A model generated the notes under the pieces. The model did no database searches. It saw nothing but the letters and a program-made list of their open reading frames with translations, and had not been told where the DNA came from. Shown piece after piece: positions 1 to 7,006 of a stretch of DNA of 9,090 bases; position 1 is the stretch's first letter; every line of letters begins with the position of its first letter. The stretch spans positions 1 through 9,090 of the forward strand of contig QLUI01000051.1 in the NCBI GenBank assembly GCA_018725345.1, written 5' to 3'. Made by a program: the position numbers and the translations under genes. The DNA is from Bacillota bacterium. GTDB taxonomy: Bacteria; Bacillota; Dethiobacteria; Dethiobacterales; Dethiobacteraceae.

Positions 1-1621
1 CTGTTTGCTGCTCGGCAAATTTTATACATAAGAAGAGCAGGGCAATATTTAACCAAAAGAGGATGATTATTTTCGGCAGATAAATAATCACGTCTCCCAT
101 GCCTTGGGTAAGGATGCCGACTGTGACAGACAAGGAGGCCATCATCAAATATTTTAGCTCTTTGTTCCGGCAGGAAGCTATTGCCTTAATACCCCTTTTA
201 AAATAACTGCCCAGTAGCCAGAAAAAAACAAATAAACCGATAATTCCTGTCTCCACCAAGATTTGGAGAAAGGAATTATGGGTGTGAAAAGGACTTTTTT
301 CCCGATCCAACATATAAAGAGGATAGATCCTCATAAACGATTTATGGCCTAAGCCTACGCCTGTTAAAGGGAAATCTTCAATGATCCCCATGGACTCCTG
401 CCATACCCTAAACCGGTAAGCGTTGGAAGTGTCCCGGGGACTGCCGATGGTGCTCAAGCGCTGCAAAAAAACATCCGGCAACAGAGCAACAGCCGCTAGC
501 AGTACAATCAGAATCAAAATCAACATTCTTCTGTCTTTAAGCAAAGCAAAGACAAGCAGGCTCACCAGCAAACCTAACCAGCCTCCACGTGAAAAGGTGA
601 GCAAAAGAGTCAAGCAAAGAATTGCAGTCAGCGCAAAATAGCTGAATTTGGCTGCAATTTTTTTTGTACCTAAAAACAAAGCGCAGGAAAGGGGGGTTAA
701 CAACACAAGATAGCTTGCTAATACATTAGGGTTGCCAAAAACAGAATAAACCCTGGTGCGGATAGCAGGATTTTGCTCAACGTCAACCCAGCCCGCAGGC
801 AAAGGGGTGCCTACCAAGTACTGATAAATTCCGTAAAGAGCAACGAAGAAAGCCCCCAGCAAAAGAAAATTCAAATAACCTTTCAGCTCTTTTTCGTTTT
901 CGATTTGATTTATAAGCACAAAAAAAAGAACGAAAGCAAAGAAATAAATAGCTAAATCTCGCAAGCTACCACTCAAATTAACGGAAGCCACGGTAGCTCC
1001 CACAGCAATCAACAAATATAGGACAATAGCAGGCTCAAGAGATAATGATTGCAACGCAAGACGCCTCTGGCGCAACCGTCTTAAACCAAAGGAAAGACCC
1101 ACCAACCCCGCAAGTAAAAGCAATCCAATATTTGGCATAAAGGGCAACGCAAAAGCAAAGATAAACAAACCCCTGCTGGGATTAGAGAGTATTAAGAATC
1201 CCCCTAAAATAGCGGCTAATAGCGTTAGTGCCGTCAGCAGCGGAAAAAGATAAAAAAAACCGACAGCCAATAAACCTAGCAGAAGAAAGAGCAGAGAAAG
1301 ATGGGAAATTAGATAACTGTAACTCTGGCAGCTTTTGCTTTTTTCCAGTGACTGATTAAGCAGGCTGGAAACTGCTCCCAAAAGCTTTTTAAACAGCTCT
1401 TGAACTAGTCTAAAGAGCAAAAAAAGCATGCTGTTATGCCAAAGTGAAAGAGAAACATCCTTTCGCCAAAAATTTTCACCCAAAACACTGCCGGCAAAAA
1501 TCTTAGCGAAAAAAGCTGCCATCCCTTCCAACAAAAAAGCAGTTCTGCTGCCAGCATAACAAGCATCAAAAAGTAGTGTCGCTTTTTTTATGCCTTTTAC
1601 AGTAGTGCTTGTTTCGTACAT
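1..1621 (-). CDS. O-antigen ligase / Wzy-type polymerase family membrane protein, cut by window edge
   Basis: Reading the minus strand from an ATG at 1621-1619 gives 540 codons without a stop to the left edge, so the C-terminus is missing. GGAG lies about 8 nt upstream. Residues 1-105 are a mostly cytosolic-looking, partly amphipathic extension; many hydrophobic segments follow from about residue 108. Family marks are GNPNVLASY (296-304), FSRGGWLGL (343-351), YRFRVWQ (402-408), GVGLG (421-425) and HTHNSFLQILVETGIIGL (446-463), the conserved parts of the Wzy_C/O-antigen ligase domain. Members polymerise or transfer lipid-linked glycans on the outer face of the membrane. In a monoderm it would more likely act as a polymerase, or as a ligase to another acceptor, than on LPS. 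It is last of the visible genes in the glycan operon, 54 nt after DUF4330. Family assignment is firm; the exact reaction is not. Confidence 0.9.
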   Translation of the reverse strand, partial: MYETSTTVKGIKKATLLFDACYAGSRTAFLLEGMAAFFAKIFAGSVLGENFWRKDVSLSLWHNSMLFLLFRLVQELFKKLLGAVSSLLNQSLEKSKSCQSYSYLISHLSLLFLLLGLLAVGFFYLFPLLTALTLLAAILGGFLILSNPSRGLFIFAFALPFMPNIGLLLLAGLVGLSFGLRRLRQRRLALQSLSLEPAIVLYLLIAVGATVASVNLSGSLRDLAIYFFAFVLFFVLINQIENEKELKGYLNFLLLGAFFVALYGIYQYLVGTPLPAGWVDVEQNPAIRTRVYSVFGNPNVLASYLVLLTPLSCALFLGTKKIAAKFSYFALTAILCLTLLLTFSRGGWLGLLVSLLVFALLKDRRMLILILIVLLAAVALLPDVFLQRLSTIGSPRDTSNAYRFRVWQESMGIIEDFPLTGVGLGHKSFMRIYPLYMLDREKSPFHTHNSFLQILVETGIIGLFVFFWLLGSYFKRGIKAIASCRNKELKYLMMASLSVTVGILTQGMGDVIIYLPKIIILFWLNIALLFLCIKFAEQQT

Positions 1622-1675
1622 TAAAAACGCTCCTTTTTTCTCTAGTTCCCCGAAAAATTAACCTTTTTCAGCTAA

Positions 1676-2176
1676 CTACTCCAATACTTCCACTCGCAAA
1701 ATAGTTGTGGCAACCATGTAATCCCTGGCGCCAAGAACAATTCTGCTGCCTACGCGTACATCATGGGAAGCTATCCGAATGGCGTACTCCGATAGCTGAG
1801 CCCTTCCCTTTATAGACAGGATAACATCGAAGCGCTCAGGCACTTCAGACAGCATAACCTTGCCCTCTGCCGTATCGACAAGGCGGCGGTGGGGGACGGT
1901 CTCAACAGAAATGATTTCCCCAAAAGGAAGTCGGGCTGCGGTATCAATAAGAATGTCCCCTTTTTGGATGACATTTGTAGTATACTGACTGACATCGAAT
2001 ACGCGGCCCTTTAGTTGCACTGCATCGCCTTCTTGCTGAAAAATATCCCCGTTCTGCCGGGGGCCGTAAATTCTGTAGGCTCCGCCTAAAACTAAAGCTA
2101 CCACGAAAATCAGGACGATTAAATCAATAATATTTATAAGGCCAAAAACCTTGCCCTTATCATCTACCAACTTCAA
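1676..2176 (-). CDS. DUF4330-family single-pass membrane protein
   Basis: A 166-residue protein. The N-terminus MKLVDDKGKVFGLINIIDL followed by one membrane helix (about 14-33) is the DUF4330 signature as I know it. The rest is a soluble, beta-rich-looking domain rich in Val and Ile, probably outside the cell. The start is TTG: GGGGAGG lies 6 nt upstream, and the TTGA start/stop overlap (2173-2176) with the upstream glycosyltransferase implies translational coupling. No ATG in this frame would keep the conserved MKL..DKG beginning. It lies between a GT4 enzyme and an O-antigen-ligase-family protein. A role as an accessory factor in glycan export or polymerisation is inferred from position only; no catalytic motif is visible and no function is established for the family. 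Confidence 0.85.
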   Translation of the reverse strand: MKLVDDKGKVFGLINIIDLIVLIFVVALVLGGAYRIYGPRQNGDIFQQEGDAVQLKGRVFDVSQYTTNVIQKGDILIDTAARLPFGEIISVETVPHRRLVDTAEGKVMLSEVPERFDVILSIKGRAQLSEYAIRIASHDVRVGSRIVLGARDYMVATTILRVEVLE

Positions 2177-3300
2177 CTGCTTCCTCCCCTTCCGTATTGC
2201 TCGTAGCTCTGTATATGTATTTCTGCTAAGCGGGCCAGAGAAAAGTTGTCCCGCGCATGATGAAAAAGTTTTTCGCCTAAAGTGCTCCGTAGTTTATCGT
2301 CGTCTAAAAGTTTAAGTGTTTGGCAGGCAAATTCTGCTTCGTCTCCGGCAGGAAAAAGAAAGCCTGTTTCCCCGTCCTTGACTAGCTGACTGATCCCTCC
2401 CACTGCAGAACTGACGATAGGTTTTTTAAACAGAGCCCCCTCTAAGAGCACATAAGGGAAGCTTTCAGTGTGCGAAGTCAGAGTATTGATATCTATCGCT
2501 TGGAAAAAACTTGGGGTATCAGAAATCTGTCCCGTAAAATGGACTCTATCCTTTAGTCCGAGCTTATCTCGCAGAGCAAAGAGCTTTTCCTTCTCCTCTC
2601 CCTCTCCGCCGACAATAAAATGGGTCTCAGGGGCTGTGGCCAAAATACGGCGGGCTCCAGCAAGGAAGATTTCATGTCCTTTAAGCGGATGGAGTCTGGC
2701 TAAAATCCCTACTAACTTTGCTTGAGCAGGAATGGCAAGGTTAAATTTTTCCAGAAATTCTTGCCTGGCTACCGGTTTTATTTGCGCGTTAAAATCAAGA
2801 CCGTTATAAATTACAGTTATTCTTTCTCGAGGGAATCCCCGGGAAAGCAGCATTTCCTTGAAGGTGTCCGAAACAGCAAAATAACCATCAAAGGTATTTA
2901 AAGCCAGAGCATTAAAGGTGGCATAGACTCGCTGCTTATAAAGGTTGTGACGAAAATCCAGTTGATAGTCGCTGTGGATGGTGGTAACAGTCGGCATTTT
3001 ATAAAGCTTTTTAGCTAGGGCGCCATAAAAATTGGCCCGGGGTCCATGGCAGTGAAGCAGCTGATAGCCTTCTTCCTTAAACAGATGCCCTATCTCCCAT
3101 GCGGGGCTTAAATGGTAGCGTTTCTTCTGTAACAACGTTCTGGCATCTAAGCCCATCTCCCTAGCCTGACGGTAAAACTCACCTTCCATAAGACAGGCAA
3201 GCGTAATCTGCAGCTGTTTTTGCAATTCCTTTACAAGGGAAAGGACATGTGTCTTGGAGCCGCCCTTTTCGCCACCGCTGATGAGGTGCAGTATTTTCAT
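2173..3300 (-). CDS. GT4-family glycosyltransferase (GT-B fold)
   Basis: A 375-residue protein of normal GT4 length. The N-terminal Rossmann half has the opening MKILHLISGGEKGGSKTHV with the Gly-rich acceptor/donor loop and HCHGPRANFYG (83-93). The C-terminal half has VGILARLHPLKGHE (197-210), with the phosphate-contacting Arg and Lys expected in GT-B retaining enzymes, VGGEGEEKEKL (230-240) and the E-x7-E pair E279/E287 in ESFPYVLLE. It should transfer a sugar from a nucleotide donor to a lipid-linked acceptor at the inner membrane face; donor and linkage cannot be read from sequence. The ATG directly follows the wecC stop (TAA then ATG, no gap), with AAGGA 10 nt upstream. The 3' end overlaps the DUF4330 start. 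It probably extends the glycan begun by the two genes before it. Confidence 0.92.
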   Translation of the reverse strand: MKILHLISGGEKGGSKTHVLSLVKELQKQLQITLACLMEGEFYRQAREMGLDARTLLQKKRYHLSPAWEIGHLFKEEGYQLLHCHGPRANFYGALAKKLYKMPTVTTIHSDYQLDFRHNLYKQRVYATFNALALNTFDGYFAVSDTFKEMLLSRGFPRERITVIYNGLDFNAQIKPVARQEFLEKFNLAIPAQAKLVGILARLHPLKGHEIFLAGARRILATAPETHFIVGGEGEEKEKLFALRDKLGLKDRVHFTGQISDTPSFFQAIDINTLTSHTESFPYVLLEGALFKKPIVSSAVGGISQLVKDGETGFLFPAGDEAEFACQTLKLLDDDKLRSTLGEKLFHHARDNFSLARLAEIHIQSYEQYGRGGSS

Positions 3301-4572
3301 TTATGATAGTTCCTTTTTAGACGGGAAAAACTCCCCCAGGGTGGCCAGCAAAAAGCCTGCCCGTTCCCAAGTCACCCGCTCCAACACACCCCGGGTATCA
3401 AAAACAACTGGTTTGCGTAATAGCTGTGCTGCCTTGGCCGGTTCAAGAGAGCGATAATCATGGTGTCCGACCAAAAGCAACAACAAATCTGCCCCCGCCA
3501 ACGCTTCCTCTAAAGGGAGCAAATGTTCATCTTGAGCCAGCGGGTCATGGACTGCGACAGTTAAGCCCCTTTCCCTGAGGAGATAAATGATCTCCAACGC
3601 CGGGCTCTCTCGGCAATCAGCCACATCTGCTTTATAGGTCATTCCCAAAACGGCAACCCGTGGGCTAGGCACACCACTTAGCAGTTGTTGCACCCGATTA
3701 ACCACATACTGAGGCATTCCATCGTTAATCTCCCGGGCTATCCGAATTAGTCGCGCCAAGGAGCCGGCCTGTTCCACAATAAACCAAGGATCCACAGCGA
3801 TGCAATGTCCACCCACGCCGGGGCCGGGTTGGTGGATATTTACGCGAGGATGGTTATTAGCAAAGCGAATCGCTTCCCAGACATTGACGCCGGACTGTTC
3901 CGCAATCAGGGCAAACTCATTTGCTAGGGCAATATTCACATCACGGTAAGTGTTTTCCATCAACTTAGTCATTTCAGCAGTAGTGGAATCTGTGAGATAA
4001 ATATCTCCCCTTACAAAGGAAGCATACACTTCTTTGGCGGCAAGAGCCGATGCATGATCCACTCCGCCCACTACCCGGCTATTATGAATCAACTCTTCCA
4101 AAATTCTTCCGGGCAGCACCCGCTCTGGACAAAAAGCTAGTCGCAGCTCTTTCCCAATCTCCAACCCTGTTTTCTGCAAAATGGGCACAAGTAGATCCAC
4201 TGTGGTTCGCGGCGGCACTGTGGACTCCAGAATAACCAGATTTCCTTTTTTTAAATAAGGCAAGAGCGACTCAGCTGCACTTCTAACAGCAGACAGATCC
4301 GCTTTTTTTTCTGCTGTAAACGGCGTTGGTACTGCAATAATAAAGACATCAGCCACTTCGGGGAGCGTGGCAGCACGCAACCTGTCCTCCGCTATGGCTT
4401 TAGCCACTTTATCTGCCAAATTAAACTCGCTGATATGGCTTTTCCCTTGGTTAATTCTAGCTACCACCGCTTCGTTTGTATCAACGCCTACCACATTGTA
4501 GCCGTTGTCTGCCAACACCGTGGCAGTAGGCAGGCCGATATAGCCCAGCCCGATTACACACACCTTTTTCAT
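3301..4572 (-). CDS. wecC: UDP-N-acetyl-D-mannosamine dehydrogenase
   Basis: A 423-residue NAD-dependent nucleotide-sugar dehydrogenase that oxidises UDP-ManNAc to UDP-ManNAcA in two steps in the cytosol. An NAD-binding GLGYIG (8-13) opens the protein. ESTVPPRTT (116-124), CPERVLPG (148-155), KLMENTYRDVNIALANE (203-219) and the catalytic Cys257 in GGHCIAVDP follow. The UDP-binding C-terminal domain holds GMTYKADVADCRESP (310-324). CPERVLPG and the NTYRDVNIA.ANE stretch favour the WecC branch over UDP-glucose dehydrogenases, and length is close to E. coli WecC (about 420). All expected active residues are present. The start ATG shares its A with the upstream stop (TAATG), behind AGGAGGG. The UDP-GlcNAc 2-epimerase that would supply its substrate is not in the window. 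A related aminosugar dehydrogenase (UDP-GlcNAc or UDP-GalNAc type) is the main alternative. Confidence 0.9.
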   Translation of the reverse strand: MKKVCVIGLGYIGLPTATVLADNGYNVVGVDTNEAVVARINQGKSHISEFNLADKVAKAIAEDRLRAATLPEVADVFIIAVPTPFTAEKKADLSAVRSAAESLLPYLKKGNLVILESTVPPRTTVDLLVPILQKTGLEIGKELRLAFCPERVLPGRILEELIHNSRVVGGVDHASALAAKEVYASFVRGDIYLTDSTTAEMTKLMENTYRDVNIALANEFALIAEQSGVNVWEAIRFANNHPRVNIHQPGPGVGGHCIAVDPWFIVEQAGSLARLIRIAREINDGMPQYVVNRVQQLLSGVPSPRVAVLGMTYKADVADCRESPALEIIYLLRERGLTVAVHDPLAQDEHLLPLEEALAGADLLLLLVGHHDYRSLEPAKAAQLLRKPVVFDTRGVLERVTWERAGFLLATLGEFFPSKKELS

Positions 4573-5321
4573 TACCTATCTCCCTCCTGCTTAAGCATGC
4601 CCAATTTTCTGCGTAGTACTAAGATCACAAACTTAGGCAAAGCCGACATGCGCAGAATGCGGCTAGGCTCTAGGAAAATGCGGTAACTCCACTCCAAACC
4701 GGTCTTTTGCATCCAAACGGGCGCTCTTTTCTTCCTGCCACTAAGCACGTCAAAACTGCCGCCCACGCCCATACATACAGGCACGCCCAGCACAAACCTG
4801 TTATTCACAATAAACTGCTCTTGCCTCGGGCTACCCATGGCCACAAACAAAAGGTCGGGAGCAGCAGCACGTATTTTTGCCACCACCTGTGCTTCTTCCT
4901 CTGCTTTATAATAGCCGTGATGATGGCCCGCCACTTGCAAACTAGGATATTTAAGCTCCCAATCATGAGCTACCTCTTGGCTTACGCCGGGAGGTGCGCC
5001 TAGCAAAAAAATCTTCCATCCCCGTGTTGCCGCCTCTTTTACCAGCAACGACAAAAAATCAACCCCCGTCACCCGTTGAGGGAATCGCTTACCCAAAACT
5101 TTGCCAGCCCATAAAACACCGATACCGTCCGGGATAAAAAGATCAGCTTGCAACAAAAGACGGCGCAGCTTTTCATCGGAAAGCGCCTTCATAATTTTCT
5201 CAGGATTGATGGCTAGAATCCATGACCTTCTGCCAGTAGCCACACTTTCTGTTACCCAGTCCACAGCATCCTGATATGTTAAAGCATTTACTGGTATGCC
5301 AAAAATTTCATGTTTTAGCAT
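4572..5321 (-). CDS. WecG/TagA/CpsF-family glycosyltransferase (GT26)
   Basis: A 249-residue enzyme with the full family layout: IFGIPVNALTYQDAV at the N-terminus, NPEKIMKAL, PDGIGVLWAGK, RVTGVDF, FLLGAPPGV, HGYY, PDLLFVAMGSPRQEQFI, GVGGSFDVLSGRKKRAP and a basic C-terminal tail. In the PDG motif, Asp65 falls at the position I recall for the catalytic Asp of Thermoanaerobacter italicus TagA. TagA adds ManNAc, and WecG adds ManNAcA, to undecaprenyl-PP-GlcNAc at the cytosolic membrane face; the adjoining wecC favours ManNAcA. I chose ATG at 5321, not the TTG at 5354. The TTG lies only about 5 nt from the predicted transcript start and has no ribosome site, and family proteins begin near the IFGIPV motif. 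The ribosome site at 5321 is weak (AAAGATGTG). It is the first gene of the operon and overlaps wecC by one base. Confidence 0.9.
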   Translation of the reverse strand: MLKHEIFGIPVNALTYQDAVDWVTESVATGRRSWILAINPEKIMKALSDEKLRRLLLQADLFIPDGIGVLWAGKVLGKRFPQRVTGVDFLSLLVKEAATRGWKIFLLGAPPGVSQEVAHDWELKYPSLQVAGHHHGYYKAEEEAQVVAKIRAAAPDLLFVAMGSPRQEQFIVNNRFVLGVPVCMGVGGSFDVLSGRKKRAPVWMQKTGLEWSYRIFLEPSRILRMSALPKFVILVLRRKLGMLKQEGDR

Positions 5322-5365
5322 TAATTCACATCTTTCAGCAAACTTCAGTGTCAAACAACAACGTC

Positions 5366-5394
5366 ATTATACACTAAACAAATAAGAGAATCAA
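5366..5394 (-). promoter_or_regulatory. Sigma-A promoter of the glycan operon
   Basis: On the minus strand TTGATT (5394-5389), a 17-nt spacer and a perfect TATAAT (5371-5366) stand just ahead of the WecG/TagA gene. The transcript should start near 5359, giving a leader of about 38 nt to the ATG at 5321. The genes downstream down to the left edge are overlapping or closely spaced, so this is the likely promoter of the whole five-gene unit. No clear operator palindrome was seen beside it. Confidence 0.75.
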
Positions 5395-5473
5395 TAATTG
5401 GCAAAAGGCGGAGAGTAAAAGGTATCTCCAGCTTTCACTGCTGCTCAGGGCTCAAATTTTAAGATAAATACAA

Positions 5474-5611
5474 TTAAGTGCTGCGCCTAAACTCCCTGAA
5501 AGTTACAATAACCAGTGTCAGCGCCGTTAACGGCATTGTAAAAAAAAGCATAGCGCTACCAAAAAAAGGCAACGCATCGTGTTGGGCAGAGGCCAAAAAA
5601 AGGTGAACTCG
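5474..5611 (-). other. In-frame hydrophobic extension after the GT4 stop; possible small ORF or gene remnant
   Basis: Directly after the TAA of the GT4 gene (5612-5614), the same frame stays open for 45 codons to TAA at 5474-5476. Its product has a polar start (ASAQHD), a hydrophobic stretch PFFGSAMLFFTMPLTALTLV and a basic end FREFRRST, like one membrane helix with a cytosolic tail. Possible starts are a TTG at 5596 or an internal ATG at about 5551; neither has a ribosome site. It may be the end of a lost membrane gene, a tail removed from the GT4 protein by a stop mutation, or chance. I recognise no family. The rest of 5355-5473 holds the operon promoter and a weak 5-bp hairpin (5410-5429, GGAGA/TCTCC) without a T-run. 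Confidence 0.25.
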
Positions 5612-6763
5612 TTATTTCCCTGAAGCATCTTTCTTCTTTTTAGCAGCTTCTTCATAGGCAAGCAGTATCCTCTGCGCCATTGTCGTGGACGAAATTTTTT
5701 CAACCTCCTGAAGAGCTCTCTCTGCCATCGCCCGTCTTAATCCTTCATTGCTCAGCAACTGATCTATTCGGGCGACAAACAGCTCCAGCGATAAAGGGGT
5801 GAGGAAGCCGTCCACACCGTCTGTAACCATTTCAGCAGCTCCCAACGCTTTAACGGCCACGGTAGGGACGCCAGCCGCTTTTGCTTCACCAAGCACCAAC
5901 CCTTGTGTTTCTGTTGTAGAAGCAAAGACAAACAAATCAGCGCCGGCGAAACTGTCTACCACGCGCCGACGTGATAATTTGCCGGTAAAGAGCACGTCGG
6001 GCAAACCCATTTGCACCACTTCCTCCTGTAAAGCTTGGCGATCTGGTCCTTCGCCTACGATTACCAGTTTTGTGTTGGGATGTTTCTTGCTGATTGCGCT
6101 GTAGGCTTTAAGCAAAAAACCCACATTCTTTTCTTTCCCTAGGCGCCCCAAATGCAGCAGGATTTTCACATCGGCTGGGATGCCATACTCACGACGCAAC
6201 CAAAGACGATCGGGCGCAATAAATTCTTCAATTTCAATGCCTGTGGGAATAGCTTGCACAGTCGGCTTAATCCTGCCTGCCACAATCTGACGGATTACTT
6301 CTGTTGGAGTGATCACAAGGTCGCAACGGTTACAAAAATTTGTAGCATGATGTAAAACCGCTTTGCGAGAGATGTCCTTGGCAAATGGCAGGTAATGCAC
6401 ATACTCGTCATACATGGTATGGTAAGTGAAAACAAGCGGAATATCATAGCGTTTTGCACAACGGGAACCTAGCAACCCCATGGTAATTGGCGAGTGCACA
6501 TGGATGACATCTAGGCAAAGTTTTTTGACTGTTTTACTTAAGTGGAGGGGAAAAGGCAGTGCAATGGGATATTCGGGATATACGGGAGGGCGCACAGACG
6601 CAAAACGAAAAACGCCCAACTCTTTTTCATAGATGGGATAGCTGGGAGCAAAGATATAGACTTCATGACCAAATTCAATCAGTTTCCTTGCCGTTGTCTC
6701 AATGGAACGGACTACTCCACTGGTATACGGTTTATAACTGTCGGTAAACATGCCAATCCTCAC
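5612..6763 (-). CDS. GT4 glycosyltransferase, diacylglycerol glucosyltransferase-like
   Basis: A 383-residue GT-B enzyme. MRIGMFTDSYKPYTSGVVRSIE opens it, followed by HVHSPITMGLLG (88-99) and VFTYHTMYDEYVHYLP (111-126), the pattern I associate with alpha-monoglucosyl-diacylglycerol synthases and related lipid glycosyltransferases. The C-terminal half carries LHLGRLGKEKN (203-213), VGEGPDRQAL (236-245) and E285/E293 in ETQGLVLGE, the E-x7-E pair of retaining GT4 enzymes, then EMVTDGVDGFLTP. The tail is very Lys-rich (AAKKKKDASGK). The start is GTG at 6763, behind a GGGGGG run 9 nt away; an ATG four codons in has TGAGG but would trim the conserved MRIG beginning. It probably adds a sugar to a membrane lipid or glycan carrier; the acceptor is uncertain. 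It is separated by 258 nt and a new promoter from the glycan operon, so it looks like its own unit. Confidence 0.88.
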   Translation of the reverse strand: MRIGMFTDSYKPYTSGVVRSIETTARKLIEFGHEVYIFAPSYPIYEKELGVFRFASVRPPVYPEYPIALPFPLHLSKTVKKLCLDVIHVHSPITMGLLGSRCAKRYDIPLVFTYHTMYDEYVHYLPFAKDISRKAVLHHATNFCNRCDLVITPTEVIRQIVAGRIKPTVQAIPTGIEIEEFIAPDRLWLRREYGIPADVKILLHLGRLGKEKNVGFLLKAYSAISKKHPNTKLVIVGEGPDRQALQEEVVQMGLPDVLFTGKLSRRRVVDSFAGADLFVFASTTETQGLVLGEAKAAGVPTVAVKALGAAEMVTDGVDGFLTPLSLELFVARIDQLLSNEGLRRAMAERALQEVEKISSTTMAQRILLAYEEAAKKKKDASGK

Positions 6764-6804
6764 AAAAAATAACCCCCCACGAGCCGGCCTAAAAGAGAAC
6801 CCGT

Positions 6805-6825
6805 AGTACTTTGAATCAAATTACT
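6805..6825. promoter_or_regulatory. 21-bp near-perfect palindrome upstream of GT4, probable operator
   Basis: The arms AGTA.TTTGA and TCAAA.TACT are arranged around a single central base, with 9 of 10 pairs matching. With a one-base centre it cannot fold as an RNA hairpin, so a dimeric DNA-binding protein is the natural reader. It ends 41 nt before the GTG start of the GT4 gene. The TTTGA/TCAAA core resembles MarR-type FabT boxes, and the outer AGTA/TACT resembles FapR boxes; both regulate lipid synthesis, but the spacing fits neither exactly. No clear promoter was found beside it, so its position relative to -10/-35 is unknown. Confidence 0.5.
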
Positions 6826-6849
6826 TTCGTTTTAAGCTAATAACATAAT

Positions 6850-6856
6850 TTCGACA
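6850..6856 (-). promoter_or_regulatory. Spo0A-box-like heptamer
   Basis: TGTCGAA on the minus strand matches the core 0A box recognised by Spo0A in spore formers. It lies 87 nt before the GT4 start, in a gene-free stretch. About one such heptamer is expected by chance in 9 kb on both strands, so this is weak evidence alone. Confidence 0.2.
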
Positions 6857-6964
6857 GAGGCAAAAAATAACCTCCCAAGGCAATGGAAAATTTACAGAGC
6901 GCCTTTTCCTCCTTCTGTTAACAAAACTAATCTTCACAATTTCTCTATGGAAGGAAATGCCCTG

Positions 6965-7006
6965 GCGAAGGTAAGTGGCCCGCAAAAGCGGGCCACTTAC
7001 CTTCGC
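6965..7006 (-). terminator. 19-bp perfect inverted repeat, terminator-like hairpin
   Basis: The arm GCGAAGGTAAGTGGCCCGC (6965-6983) and its exact complement (6988-7006) flank a 4-nt loop (AAAA on the plus strand, TTTT on the minus). The stem is 19 bp without mismatch and GC-rich near the loop. On the minus strand it includes the stop codon of the broken small gene (6997-6999), where a terminator would sit. There is no T-run on either side, so it may instead be an mRNA 3'-end stabiliser, a strong pause site or a mobile palindromic repeat. Confidence 0.6.

Larger units (their letters stand above)
6763..6877 (-). repeat. Duplicated ribosome-site-like segment
   Basis: The 12-mer CAAAAAATAACC (plus strand) occurs at 6763-6774 and 6861-6872. 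Extended to 17 nt, the copies match at 16 positions. The left copy is the ribosome site and GTG start of the GT4 gene. The right copy, 98 nt upstream, has a better Shine-Dalgarno (GGGAGG) but reads TTGCC where the start would be, and that frame closes after 9 codons. It may be a partial tandem duplication of the initiation region. Confidence 0.45.

Noticed and set aside
423..955. Plus-strand open frames of 60-72 codons
   Set aside because: They lie opposite the O-antigen-ligase-family gene, have low-complexity basic products, and lack ribosome sites or family motifs.
5523..5534. 12-bp perfect palindrome GCCGTTAACGGC
   Set aside because: It lies within the possible coding extension after GT4, away from any promoter; a lone 12-bp palindrome is not enough to call an operator.
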